Below, piece by piece: positions 26,459 to 35,420 of a DNA stretch of 64,000 nt (position 1 is its first letter; every line of letters starts with the position of its first letter). The stretch is from Acidobacteriota bacterium (GTDB taxonomy: Bacteria; Acidobacteriota; Terriglobia; Bryobacterales; Bryobacteraceae). Where the stretch lies: NCBI GenBank assembly GCA_017307505.1, contig JAFKEE010000036.1:89446-153445 (forward strand), written 5' to 3'. The notes beneath the pieces were generated by a model that saw only the letters and a program-made list of their open reading frames with translations, searched no databases and was not told where the DNA came from. The translations under genes were made by a program, and so were the position numbers.

Positions 26459-28172
26459 ACCAGAGTCCAGTGCGAACATCCCAATAGCCGGGATTCCGGC
26501 GAGTGGCGGGCCTGGTGTACTTGCCATAGAGGATGTCGTAGCGAAGAACCATGCCGCGCGGCATGCCAGGCAGGCGGACGCGGAATCCGGGTCCGAATTC
26601 GGCGAAGTTGGCCCATGAGGCGCCGAGCCGGTCGGTGGTCAGGTTGAAGTTCCAATAGGCCATGACCTGACGGTCGCGCCGGTCTTTGGCGATGGTGTAG
26701 CCGAGCTGGGTTTGGGCGTAGAGGATCATGTCGTCCCGGTGGCGGTGAAGGTAGACGCCATCGAGAGCGGTTTCGGTGAACCAGCCGGACTCCGGGGAAC
26801 CGAGGAGGCGGCCCCAGCCTTTGGACCAGGCGAGTCCGCCGCGGTAGTCGGGTGTGGCGAGACCGGCGTTTGGACGGCGGCCCAAGTAGTTGACGGCCTC
26901 TCCGGCTTCGAACCAACCGTAAGCGCGCGGGAAGAGGCGGGTCTTCAGGCCAACTGCGCCGATGATCGATGTCTCCGACAGGTAAGTATAGGGGTTGTAC
27001 TTCGTGCCGCTGCGGGTGTCGCCCAGAAAGCGCAGAGAGAGGTAGGGCGTGAGGCTGGTGCGGCCCAGGCGGTATTCGAGGGTCGCCTGGGTGTAGAGAA
27101 ACGGATCGTTCCAGCGGGAGGAATAGAGGGGGACGAACCAGGCGCCGAAATGGAGCCCGGGGCGAGTGGCGCGCAGGGCGGAGTAAGCCTGGGCTGCCTT
27201 GGGCGCGATTGCGGCGTTGTCCGAACGGCGGGCGAGGGCGAACCACTGAAGCGCCTCGGTGTCGCGGTGGAGCATGTTGTTGGTGACGCCGAGCTGATAG
27301 AGGACCTCAGCGTCATTGGGGTTCTGCTGGTAGGCCTGGGTGAGGTATTTCAGGGCGTCGTGGAGGTAGCTATTTTCCAGGGAGCGCGCGCCCATCTCCT
27401 TGGCCTCGAAGACGGGCGCGTCGCTTTCCTCCGATGTTGATTTGGGCTGGACCAGGGCCAGTTCCGCGGCTCCGGGCGGAGTGCCACTCATCAATTCGCG
27501 GGCCGTTTCAGCGGTGCGGGGCGAGCCGATGCGCCAGGCGGTGACCAGAGCGGCACGGGCCTTCCCTGCCTCGCCCTGCTCGTTCCAGACACGAGCGAGG
27601 TCGAGCAGGAGGTCAGTGTTACCGGGGCGGCGGCGCCAGGCTTCCTCGAAGTGCTGGGCCGCGAGGGCGAGCTCGTCGCGCTTTTCGGCGAGGCGGGCGA
27701 GTTCTTCGTGGGCGGACCACTGGCCGGGTGCGCGGCGAAGAGCCTCCTGCCAGCGGGCGATGGCGGTGCGGAGTGGCTCGTCCACCCCTTCAAAAGCGGA
27801 CGCGGCCCTGGCGCGGATCTGTGGGTCCTTCGACTCTTTCAAACGCAGGAACAGGCGGCGGGCTTCCCGCGGCCGGCCTGTTTCGAAACTGAGGAAGGCG
27901 CATTCCAGAGCGGTGGATTCGTCGGAGGGATCGAGGCTGAGGGCCTCTTCAAACTGGCGGCGGGCGGAGAGACGGTCTCCGGTACGAAGCAGAGCGTAAG
28001 CAAAGTCTTTGCGGAGGCGGGCGTTGGCCGGGTTGCAGGGCAGGGCTTGCTGGAAGGCGGAGACAGCTGCGTCGAGGCGGTTCTCGCGGAGTGCTGTGTA
28101 GGCTGCCGTGGCCGGATCGGCCGGCCATAGGGCGCAGGAAGCATCCGAGAGAAGCAACAACAACACGAGCAT
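26442..28172 (-). CDS. TPR protein with C-terminal outer-membrane beta-barrel
   Basis: A 576-residue exported protein. A signal peptide is followed by about 330 residues of tetratricopeptide-like repeats (for example ALSLDPSDESTALECAFLSFETGRP). The rest, from LHFGAWFVPLYSS, has alternating aromatic/polar strands ending WDVRTGLWYALSR, a beta-barrel like the C-terminus of NfrA or PgaA. It is likely an outer-membrane export channel or scaffold for a polysaccharide, working with the overlapping glycosidase-like gene. Confidence 0.75.
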   Translation of the reverse strand: MLVLLLLLSDASCALWPADPATAAYTALRENRLDAAVSAFQQALPCNPANARLRKDFAYALLRTGDRLSARRQFEEALSLDPSDESTALECAFLSFETGRPREARRLFLRLKESKDPQIRARAASAFEGVDEPLRTAIARWQEALRRAPGQWSAHEELARLAEKRDELALAAQHFEEAWRRRPGNTDLLLDLARVWNEQGEAGKARAALVTAWRIGSPRTAETARELMSGTPPGAAELALVQPKSTSEESDAPVFEAKEMGARSLENSYLHDALKYLTQAYQQNPNDAEVLYQLGVTNNMLHRDTEALQWFALARRSDNAAIAPKAAQAYSALRATRPGLHFGAWFVPLYSSRWNDPFLYTQATLEYRLGRTSLTPYLSLRFLGDTRSGTKYNPYTYLSETSIIGAVGLKTRLFPRAYGWFEAGEAVNYLGRRPNAGLATPDYRGGLAWSKGWGRLLGSPESGWFTETALDGVYLHRHRDDMILYAQTQLGYTIAKDRRDRQVMAYWNFNLTTDRLGASWANFAEFGPGFRVRLPGMPRGMVLRYDILYGKYTRPATRRNPGYWDVRTGLWYALSR

Positions 28173-28239
28173 GCGAAAGAGTAGTGCTGGGGTGAGATCT
28201 TCTCTCTCACGGAATATTCAAGGACTAACATGGAGGTAT

Positions 28240-29409
28240 ATGGCTCCCTTTCGGGGTGTGGATTATCTTCACATCGATTCCCTGTTGAACGATGAAGAAA
28301 AGCTGGTCCGGCAGACGGCGCGGCAGTTCACGGAAGACCGGGTGATTCCGATCATCAAGGATTGTTACAACCAAGGCCGCTTTCCGGCGGAGTTGATTCC
28401 GGAGATGGGTGAACTCGGTTTCTTCGGAGCGAATCTCGAGGGCTACGGTTGTGCCGGCCTGACGAACGTGGAATACGGACTGATCATGCAGGAACTGGAG
28501 CGGGGGGATTCGGGCCTGCGCAGTTTCGTCAGCGTGCAAGGCGCGCTGGTGATGTATCCGATCCACACCTATGGAAGTGAGGAGCAAAGGCAGAAGTACC
28601 TGCCGAGCCTGGCCGAAGGCAAGCTGATCGGTTGCTTTGGACTGACCGAGCCAGGCTTCGGATCGAATCCGGGCGGCATGACGACCACGGCCCGGCGGGA
28701 TGGGGACGATTGGATCCTGAACGGCGAGAAGACGTGGATCACCAACGGCACAGCCGCGGGCGTGGCGGTGGTATGGGCTCGGACTTCGGAAGGGGTTCGG
28801 GGCTTCCTGGTGGAAAAGGGGACGCCGGGCTTCACGTCGAGCGACATTCACGGCAAGTTGTCGATGCGGGCGTCGGTGACCTCTTCGCTGGCGTTCAATG
28901 ACTGCCGAATCCCGGAGTCGCAGCGGCTGCCGAACGCGATCGGGCTGAAGGCCGCGCTGGGCTGCCTGTCGCAGGCCCGGTATGGCATTGGGTGGGGTGT
29001 GCTGGGCGCGGCGATGGACTGCTTTGAGACGGCTCGGCAGTACACGCTGGTGCGCAAGCAGTTCGACGACCGGCCGATTGCCACGCACCAACTGGTGCAG
29101 GAGAAGCTGGCGTGGATGGTGACGGAGATCACGAAGGGGCAGCTGCTGGCGATGCAGTGCGGGCGGTTGAAGGACGCGAAGAAGCTCGATTTCGCGCACG
29201 TTTCGATGCTGAAGCGGAACAACGTGGCCATGGCGCTGGAGTGCGCGCGGCTGTCGCGGGACCTGCTGGGCGGCAACGGGATTATCGACGATTATCCGAT
29301 CATGCGGCACATGTGTAATCTCGAGACGGTGAAGACCTATGAGGGCACGGACCATATTCACGCGCTGGTGATCGGCGAGCGGGTGACGGGGCTGCCGGCC
29401 TATCGTTGA
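28240..29409 (+). CDS. gcdH: Glutaryl-CoA dehydrogenase
   Basis: A 389-residue flavin acyl-CoA dehydrogenase that oxidises and decarboxylates glutaryl-CoA to crotonyl-CoA in lysine/tryptophan breakdown. The glutaryl-specific segment ELERGDSGLRSFVSVQ contains E87 and R94, and the catalytic base is E368 in TYEGTDHIH. FAD-binding segments FGLTEPGFGSNPGGM and TWITNG are present. GGAGG sits four bases before the ATG at 28240, which rules out the longer open frame upstream. Two small genes follow in the same direction. Confidence 0.93.
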   Translation: MAPFRGVDYLHIDSLLNDEEKLVRQTARQFTEDRVIPIIKDCYNQGRFPAELIPEMGELGFFGANLEGYGCAGLTNVEYGLIMQELERGDSGLRSFVSVQGALVMYPIHTYGSEEQRQKYLPSLAEGKLIGCFGLTEPGFGSNPGGMTTTARRDGDDWILNGEKTWITNGTAAGVAVVWARTSEGVRGFLVEKGTPGFTSSDIHGKLSMRASVTSSLAFNDCRIPESQRLPNAIGLKAALGCLSQARYGIGWGVLGAAMDCFETARQYTLVRKQFDDRPIATHQLVQEKLAWMVTEITKGQLLAMQCGRLKDAKKLDFAHVSMLKRNNVAMALECARLSRDLLGGNGIIDDYPIMRHMCNLETVKTYEGTDHIHALVIGERVTGLPAYR

Positions 29410-29416
29410 GGAGAGT

Positions 29417-29734
29417 ATGAAACGTAGAAATTTTGTGGCGGCCGTGGCGGCCGCGGTGACCGCGGCGTGTGCGAAGAAGGGCGAAAACCGGTTCGATTAT
29501 GGCGAAGCGAAGAAGAAATACGAGCTGAAGGGTGTAGTTGTAAACCTGAAGCCGGAAGATCGCGTAGTGATGGTGAAGCATGAGAAGATCGGGGATTGGA
29601 TGGAAGCCATGACCATGGAATTCCCGGTGCCTTCGGCCGAGGAATTCAGCAAGCTGAAGCCGGGCGCCAAGATTCGCGCAACGGTCAACGTGAACGACAT
29701 GTTCTTCTGGCTGACCGGCATTACGGTGGAGTAA
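29417..29734 (+). CDS. CusF-like copper-binding lipoprotein
   Basis: A 105-residue protein whose first 18 residues end in AVTAAC, a lipobox-like site that would lipidate C18. The domain YELKGVVVNLKPEDRVVMVKHEKIGDWMEAMTMEF matches the CusF/CusB-associated copper-binding fold, with H55, W61, M65 and M67 as Cu(I)/Ag(I) ligands. GAGGAGAG is directly upstream. It lies 7 bp after gcdH and 2 bp before the methyltransferase. It is probably periplasmic copper binding, or assembly of a cuproenzyme. Confidence 0.85.
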   Translation: MKRRNFVAAVAAAVTAACAKKGENRFDYGEAKKKYELKGVVVNLKPEDRVVMVKHEKIGDWMEAMTMEFPVPSAEEFSKLKPGAKIRATVNVNDMFFWLTGITVE

Positions 29735-29736
29735 CC

Positions 29737-30393
29737 ATGCGCATTTCGTTCGTGATTCTGTTCGTTGCAGCCTCGGGCATTCTGGCGGCGCAGACGCAAA
29801 GAAATCCAGCCGCGCGCTGGGATCAGATCTATCTCAGCCCGGATGCGAAGGTGCCGGTGAATCCCAGCACGCTGGTGCTGGAGACCACGGCGAACCTGAA
29901 GCCGGGCGCGGCGCTGGACGTGGGCATGGGCAACGGGCGGAACTCGATCTATCTGGCCCGTAAGGGCTGGAAGGTGACGGGCGTCGACATCTCCCCGGCG
30001 GCGGTGAAGCAGGCCAGCCAGGAAGCGGCCAAGCTGAAGGTGGAGTTCGATGCGCGGGCCGGCGATATCGAACGGATGGATCTGGGCCGGGACAAGTACG
30101 ACCTGATTCTCTGCATGTACATCCACATGGTGCCGATCAAGAACGCGCGGAAACTGATCGACTCGCTGAAGCCGGGCGGGCTGCTGATTGTCGAAGGGCA
30201 TCACGCGGACGTGCAGGCGCTGGGGCTGCGGCCGGTGTCGGGCGGGCCTCCCGGGTACATGTCGAATCAGTTGGTGCGTGCGTTTGAACGGCTGCGGATT
30301 CTGCGGTATGAAGACCGCACGATGCAGGCCGAATGGTCGAACGGGCCGGAAGGCAAAGCGCCGATCGTTCGCCTGGTGGCGCGTAAAGAGTAG
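29737..30393 (+). CDS. Exported class I SAM-dependent methyltransferase
   Basis: A 218-residue protein from ATG 29737 with GGAG upstream. After a convincing signal peptide (MRISFVILFVAASGILAAQ) the sequence is a class I methyltransferase: DVGMGNGRNSIYLARKGW (SAM loop), TGVDIS, and LKPGGLLIVEGHH. A periplasmic SAM enzyme would be unusual, since SAM is cytosolic; the hydrophobic N-terminus might instead anchor it. Its stop is 6 bp from the stop of the large convergent fusion gene. Confidence 0.85.
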   Translation: MRISFVILFVAASGILAAQTQRNPAARWDQIYLSPDAKVPVNPSTLVLETTANLKPGAALDVGMGNGRNSIYLARKGWKVTGVDISPAAVKQASQEAAKLKVEFDARAGDIERMDLGRDKYDLILCMYIHMVPIKNARKLIDSLKPGGLLIVEGHHADVQALGLRPVSGGPPGYMSNQLVRAFERLRILRYEDRTMQAEWSNGPEGKAPIVRLVARKE

Positions 30394-30399
30394 CGGCGG

Positions 30400-33300
30400 C
30401 TACCAGTCGCACTGCGACTCGGCGTAAGCGGCCGAGCCGTCTGTGAGCCAGCCGTCGAGCTGGGCCACTTCCTTGAGCTGTTGGCCGCGCATACGGGGCA
30501 CGACGGCGTAGCCGCAAGGCAGCTCCGGCAGAGCGGTCATGTCGCCCCAGAGTTTTTCGAACTGGGTGACGGGGTAGATGTCTTCCTGACCGGTGCCCCA
30601 GCGCTTCTTCACATCTTTCAGCGTGACGTATGTGGGCATGCGGGCGGCCAGATTGCGTACCGCCACGGCGGTTTTCTCATCATCGGCGAGATCGTCGACG
30701 GTGAGCTGGAAGATGCGCAAGAGAGCGTTGACGCTGATCCACATCGTGTTGCTGTTGTAGTAAGAGAGCTCGAACTCGAGCTGCTCGTCCGGCAGCGCCA
30801 GGCCCTCGATGAGGCGGACGCGGCCGTCGATGCGAGCCAGGCCGCCGCCGCGGTCCTCGACTTCACGGCCGATGACTTCGGTGGTGAGGGCGGCGCCGGA
30901 GTCGATGTGCAAGCCGAGCAGGCCAGGATCCAGCGACACGCCCATGGTGTCGATGTTGTGCAGCATCAGGTAGCGCAGGTTGGGCTGCGCTTCCAGCAGG
31001 CGGCGCAGAGTGCCATTGCGCAGCAGGTTTGGCACTTCGTACCAATGGCCAACGGGATGGAGGCACTGCTGCGGCAGGTTGTCGGTGTAGTCCGAGGCTT
31101 CGCCCAGGGAGGTGGCCCAGTTCATCAGGGCAGCGCGGCCGCTATCGCGAACCTTCTGCTTCTGCTCGTCGAGCGCCTGCTGCGGCATCTCCTGCCAGGC
31201 GAAACGGAGGTCGCGGGCGGTGGGTACGAGGCGCAGGCCGACGATGCGGCCGGGCGACAGGTGAAGCGGCCCCTGGTAGCCGAAGTTGCCCGCGTCCTGC
31301 AGGTATTGCTGCATGGGCGGGTGCGTGAGGTAGCTGGTGGTGAAGACGTGAGGGATGGGGCGGCCGAAGCGGAGTGCGGCCTGGCGCGACTTGGCGAGAT
31401 GGATCTCGACGAAGCTGCGGTGGCGGCCGGCCATCATCACGAAGGGGTTGAGCGCTTTGACGACTCCGGCGCCCTTGGTCCAGCGGCTGCCGGCGCCTCC
31501 GGCCAGGGAGATGACGGCGACCGCGCCCTCAGAGAGTGCCTGGGCGCCCAGTTCAACAAGGCGGGCCGGCAGAGGCTGGCGGGCGTCGGTGACTTCGTCC
31601 GGGGCAACGTCTTCGATGCGGCTGCTGACCGGAAGGCGATTCTGGGCGAGCCCGATGCGGCCGCTGCGGAGGTCGGCGCGGATCTTCTCATGCTGGACGC
31701 GATCGAAGCCGTAGTCTTCCAGCAATTGATGAAGCGAGAGGGAGGAGCCGTTCTCTTTGTTTGTGTCGCGCGGCAGCAGGCGGTCAAAGAGGGTGTGCAC
31801 CATGCCGGCGAGCTCGGGTTTGTGGCGGCAGGCTTCGCCGAAGGCCATGAGGTCGCCACGCTGGGCGGGGCTGAGTTCGCGCGTCTCCCGGCGGACGAGT
31901 TCGGGCACACGCAGGGCGTAGTAGCCGGCGGGCAGGAGGCTGTCTTCGCCGGAGAGGAGTTCCGCCCAGGTGCCGCGTTCGTTGATCGTGAAGTCGTAGA
32001 CGACGGGCTCCATGGCGAAGGGGACGGCGCGGTCCATGGCGCGTTTGGCTTCGCTCATGATGCCGGCCATGCGCTGCTGGGCGCGCGGTTTGGCCTCGGG
32101 TGAGAACAGGAAGCCCATGCCTCCACCGGCCATGCCGCCGAGCATCCAGAAGCCCCAGAAGTCCTCGCCGAACTCCCGGCGCGCGCCTTCGATGAGGCGG
32201 AGCGTGTACTGGTTGGCGGCCCAGGGGATGATGGTCTGGATGGGTCCGTCGAAGTTGCGCTGGGTGCAGGCGCCGACACCGCGGATGTCGCCGCGGCGCA
32301 GGCAGTCGATGATCTCGTCGAGCAATTCAATCGCCTGGAGGCGAGCTTGCCACTCTTTCTCGCCGCGCAGCAGGTACTTCTCGGTGACCATCTCGAGGAT
32401 GGGGCCGACGTCCTGGGCCATGCCGCCATGGACGAGGACAAGGCTCTGCTGGAGCTTGTCGCGTGTTTCGGCGGAGATCTCTTCGAGCGGGAAGATGCGG
32501 TGGCGGGGCAGCAGGCAGCCGCGGCTGATGCCGTATTCGACATCGCCTTCGCGGGCGACAACGCCTTCAATGAGCTTCATGCCGGGCCAGACACCGCCGG
32601 AATCCTGCCAGCCGCCGCCGCTGCCGCCCAGCCATTCGCCGAGGATGGCGCGTGCGGCGACGAGCCGGCGGTCGCTTTCCTGGAGTCCTCCGGTGAGGGA
32701 GTGGATCTGGCCGGTGGCGCGCATGCAGACGGAGATGAGGCCGGCGAGCAGGTTGGTGGAGACGGCCAGGCGTGAGCCTTTGGGAATGTCGTTGACCTTG
32801 CTGGCTATTTCGAGCCCATAGCCGGCGCGTCCGGTAAGGGTCTTGAGAAGCTCCGCGAGCGACTGGCCGGAGCCCTCCATGCCGGGCGGGACGACGCCGG
32901 CGGCGATGACAGCCGCTTTGAGGAGGCCCAGATAGTCGCGGCCAAAATCGAAGACTTCCGCGAGGGACGTGATGTCGGCGGTGGCGCCCAGGTCTACGCT
33001 GGCAAGGCGCAGGATGGGTTCATCGATGACGCGGAGGTAGGTTTCGACAGGTGGCTTGGGCGTGGGGTCCCCCGGCCCGCGGACGGCGAGATCGATGGAG
33101 GTATTGAAGACGCGGGCGCCCTCGGGGAAGTCCATGCCGAGGAAGAAGATGTCGCTCCAACCGCTGTGCGAGAGGTCCATGCGGACCGGAGTCGCTTCGT
33201 GGAGGACGGGGAACACGCGGGTGGAGGCGTCGCGACGCAGAAGCTCCGGCCGGAGGCGCAAGGGGTAGTCGGCCGGATGGCCGGTGCGAAACATCCACTG

Positions 33301-33726
33301 GTTGCCGCGGACGCTGCGGACGCTGCGGCGGACCTGATCGGCGAGGTTCTGGAAGGCGAGACTGCGATAGGTGGTGGCGAGGGCGCTGCTGACGGCCTGG
33401 TTGGGGCCCTGGTGCTGTTGGGCTTCGAGGAAGCAGCGGATGGCCTCTTCAAAGCGGCGGTGCAGCAGATGGGTGTAGCCCTCGAAAGGGACGCGGCCCT
33501 GGGGCGCCACACCGGGTTTGCCGGCCAGGTACATGCGGTGGACGGAGGAGAGAAAGAAGAGGGCGCGGACGCGAGTGTAGAGGTTGTCGCTGTCGCGGCG
33601 CAGGGCTTCGAGGTCGTCGCATTCGGCCAGCAGGGTTTCAGCGGTGGCTGCCCGGCAGAAGGAATCGAGAGAGCGGTTGCGAACCTCCTGGTCGGAGGAG
33701 AGGATGATGCGGGCGAGTTCGCTCAT
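30400..33726 (-). CDS. Fused fucokinase-like GHMP kinase / UDPGP-type nucleotidyltransferase
   Basis: A 1108-residue fusion. Residues from about 150 to 560 follow the fucokinase branch of GHMP kinases (LSHSGWSDIFF, GWQDSGGVWPGMKLIEG, FWMLGGMAGGGMGFLF), but the ATP loop reads IPKGSRLAVSTN instead of PxGSGLGTSS. From about 740 onward it is a UDP-sugar pyrophosphorylase domain (ISLAGGAGSRW, LMLHNIDTMGVSLDP). The ATG overlaps the stop of the upstream nucleotidyltransferase gene. It probably makes or salvages a nucleotide sugar. Plant FKGP joins the same two activities in the opposite order. The kinase half may be inactive. Confidence 0.8.
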   Translation of the reverse strand: MSELARIILSSDQEVRNRSLDSFCRAATAETLLAECDDLEALRRDSDNLYTRVRALFFLSSVHRMYLAGKPGVAPQGRVPFEGYTHLLHRRFEEAIRCFLEAQQHQGPNQAVSSALATTYRSLAFQNLADQVRRSVRSVRGNQWMFRTGHPADYPLRLRPELLRRDASTRVFPVLHEATPVRMDLSHSGWSDIFFLGMDFPEGARVFNTSIDLAVRGPGDPTPKPPVETYLRVIDEPILRLASVDLGATADITSLAEVFDFGRDYLGLLKAAVIAAGVVPPGMEGSGQSLAELLKTLTGRAGYGLEIASKVNDIPKGSRLAVSTNLLAGLISVCMRATGQIHSLTGGLQESDRRLVAARAILGEWLGGSGGGWQDSGGVWPGMKLIEGVVAREGDVEYGISRGCLLPRHRIFPLEEISAETRDKLQQSLVLVHGGMAQDVGPILEMVTEKYLLRGEKEWQARLQAIELLDEIIDCLRRGDIRGVGACTQRNFDGPIQTIIPWAANQYTLRLIEGARREFGEDFWGFWMLGGMAGGGMGFLFSPEAKPRAQQRMAGIMSEAKRAMDRAVPFAMEPVVYDFTINERGTWAELLSGEDSLLPAGYYALRVPELVRRETRELSPAQRGDLMAFGEACRHKPELAGMVHTLFDRLLPRDTNKENGSSLSLHQLLEDYGFDRVQHEKIRADLRSGRIGLAQNRLPVSSRIEDVAPDEVTDARQPLPARLVELGAQALSEGAVAVISLAGGAGSRWTKGAGVVKALNPFVMMAGRHRSFVEIHLAKSRQAALRFGRPIPHVFTTSYLTHPPMQQYLQDAGNFGYQGPLHLSPGRIVGLRLVPTARDLRFAWQEMPQQALDEQKQKVRDSGRAALMNWATSLGEASDYTDNLPQQCLHPVGHWYEVPNLLRNGTLRRLLEAQPNLRYLMLHNIDTMGVSLDPGLLGLHIDSGAALTTEVIGREVEDRGGGLARIDGRVRLIEGLALPDEQLEFELSYYNSNTMWISVNALLRIFQLTVDDLADDEKTAVAVRNLAARMPTYVTLKDVKKRWGTGQEDIYPVTQFEKLWGDMTALPELPCGYAVVPRMRGQQLKEVAQLDGWLTDGSAAYAESQCDW

Positions 33727-34574
33727 TTCGCGGCCGTCTCCCGCAAGGCCATCAATTCGACCAGTTGCGAGAGGATCTCATCGCGGTCGCGGCCGCTGAG
33801 GCCCACGGCGAGCTGGGCGGTGAGCAGGCCGTAGCGGGCGCCGAGGTCGTAGCGGCGGTGGGTCATCTGAAGAGCAAGGTAGCGTTCGCGACGCGCCAGT
33901 TCAGAGAGGGCGGAGGAGAGGGTGACCGCGCCGGTTTTGGATTCGGCGAGAAGTTCCTCCAGGATGCCCATGACGGCCGGGGTGAGGACGTGCATGCCGA
34001 AGAAGCAGAGGTAGTGGCCGGCGCGCAGGCCGGGGACGACAATCCGCTGTTCGGCTTCCGTGGGGGTGGGCTTTTCCAGGACGGTGTCGATCTTATAGAG
34101 ACGGTCACGGCCGGCGAGGCGCTGGCCGCCGACGGCTCCGAATTCTTTGAGGTGGCCTTCGCGGGTGGCCTGGACGGTGGAGACTGAACAGTCTTCGGCT
34201 TCGGCGACACCGATGAGTTCGGCGGCACAGCTGGCCTCGCCGCGGCTGACGTAGAGGTGATCGCTGACCAGGTGCAGGAACGGCTCGCCGGCGGTGAACT
34301 GGCGGGCGCAGTGGATGGCGTGGCCGTAGCCGCGGGGTTCCGTCTGTTCGACAAAGCGGACGCGGCCGGAGTGATCGCCGGTGACCGACGCGTAGCTTTC
34401 GGCATCGCCCGGACAGACGACAACACAGATCTCTTCCACGCGGGCGCGGACGATCTCTTCCAGCAGGATGCCGAGGACGCTGCGCTCCTGGCCATCGCGA
34501 TCGATCAGGTTCTGAAGTGGCAGACGACGCTGCGCGGGCGAGGCCGCGGTGACTACTGCTTTGCGTATCCGCAT
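33723..34574 (-). CDS. GalU-like sugar nucleotidyltransferase, altered signature loop
   Basis: A 283-residue protein of the UTP-glucose-1-phosphate uridylyltransferase/RmlA fold: KAVVTAASPAQRRLPLQNLIDRD at the N-terminus, EPRGYGHAIHCA, SDHLYV, and KIDTVLEKPTPTEA. The usual GxGTRxxP nucleotide loop is replaced by ASPAQRRLP, so activity is uncertain. AGGAA precedes the ATG. It is translationally coupled (ATGA) to the kinase/UDPGP fusion, suggesting one nucleotide-sugar pathway. It is divergent from the YbaK gene, 24 bp apart. Confidence 0.8.
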   Translation of the reverse strand: MRIRKAVVTAASPAQRRLPLQNLIDRDGQERSVLGILLEEIVRARVEEICVVVCPGDAESYASVTGDHSGRVRFVEQTEPRGYGHAIHCARQFTAGEPFLHLVSDHLYVSRGEASCAAELIGVAEAEDCSVSTVQATREGHLKEFGAVGGQRLAGRDRLYKIDTVLEKPTPTEAEQRIVVPGLRAGHYLCFFGMHVLTPAVMGILEELLAESKTGAVTLSSALSELARRERYLALQMTHRRYDLGARYGLLTAQLAVGLSGRDRDEILSQLVELMALRETAAK

Positions 34575-34587
34575 AGTTTCCTATGTA

Positions 34588-34602
34588 CCATCGTAACGAT
34601 GG
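34588..34602. promoter_or_regulatory. Dyad overlapping the ybaK-like start codon
   Basis: CCATCGT-a-ACGATGG is a perfect 7-bp inverted repeat containing the ATG at 34599 and lying in the 24-bp divergent spacer. It is a possible shared operator. Confidence 0.3.
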
Positions 34603-35084
34603 CCGCCGCTAAGACGAATGCTGTACGTTTGCTGGAAGGTTTGAACATTGCGTTTGAGATCCGCGAGTACGAGGTGGATCCGGAGGACCTGTCCGCGGAG
34701 ACCGTGGCCGAGAAAATAGGATTCCCATTGGAGCAGACCTTCAAAACCCTGGTGGCTCGGGGCGAGAGAAATGGTGTGTGCCTGGCGGTGATCCCGGGCA
34801 ACGCCGCATTGGACCTGAAGGCGCTGGCCAAGGCGATGGGGGACCGCAAGGCGGATACGGTCCCGCTGAAGGAGGTGCAACCGCTGACCGGTTATATCCG
34901 GGGCGGCGTCACCGCACTGGCCGCCAGGAAAGACTACCCTGTGTATCTCGACGAATACGCCCAGCTCTACGATCGCATTTCGATTTCAGCGGGCCAGCGC
35001 GGCATGCAGATTCTGCTCGCGCCGGAGGATTACCGCCGGGCCGTGAATGCGATTTACGCGCCGATCGCCAAGGACAAAGAGTAA
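34599..35084 (+). CDS. YbaK/EbsC-type Cys-tRNA(Pro) deacylase
   Basis: A 161-residue trans-editing protein that hydrolyses mischarged aminoacyl-tRNA. The family pattern is clear: AVRLLEGLNIAFEIREY, the conserved Lys in EQTFKTLVA, CLAVIPGNAALDLKALAKAMG, and ALAARKDYPVYLDE, ending in the Gly-rich region SAGQRGMQILLAPED. The ATG at 34599 fits family length; the longer open frame upstream runs through the divergent gene. It converges on the ComEA-like gene with 6 bp between stops. Confidence 0.93.
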   Translation: MAAAKTNAVRLLEGLNIAFEIREYEVDPEDLSAETVAEKIGFPLEQTFKTLVARGERNGVCLAVIPGNAALDLKALAKAMGDRKADTVPLKEVQPLTGYIRGGVTALAARKDYPVYLDEYAQLYDRISISAGQRGMQILLAPEDYRRAVNAIYAPIAKDKE

Positions 35085-35090
35085 GCCAGG

Positions 35091-35411
35091 TTACTTCTGC
35101 TTAGCGACGATCAGGTCCTTGATCTTGTCGTAGGTCGCCTGGGGCAGAATGCTCTTCTGAACGAGTTCATCCTTCCGCTTGTAAGGGCGGCCTTTGATGA
35201 TCTTGCCGGAGTAAGCCTCTCCGATGCCTGGCAGGGCCTTCAGGGAGTCTGCCGAGGCGCTGTTGATATCGAGCAAATCGGCTACTTTGGCGGGTGCGGC
35301 GGCGGCGGATTTGACCGCGGCCTTGGCGTCGGCCGCCTTCTTGGCGGCCCCCTGGCCGAAAGCCAGCGACAGGGCGACTATCGCTACTGGGATCAGACGG
35401 AAGAGCTTCAT
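35091..35411 (-). CDS. Secreted helix-hairpin-helix (ComEA-like) protein
   Basis: A 106-residue protein with a signal peptide ([19 protein letters not shown]), an Ala/Lys-rich linker (about 22-42), and one ComEA-type HhH domain: [27 protein letters not shown]. It probably binds DNA in the periplasm during uptake; ComEA proteins are competence receptors. No comEC lies near. The Lys/Ala linker resembles wall- or DNA-spanning spacers. Confidence 0.85.
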   Translation of the reverse strand: MKLFRLIPVAIVALSLAFGQGAAKKAADAKAAVKSAAAAPAKVADLLDINSASADSLKALPGIGEAYSGKIIKGRPYKRKDELVQKSILPQATYDKIKDLIVAKQK

Positions 35412-35420
35412 AGCGGACAG

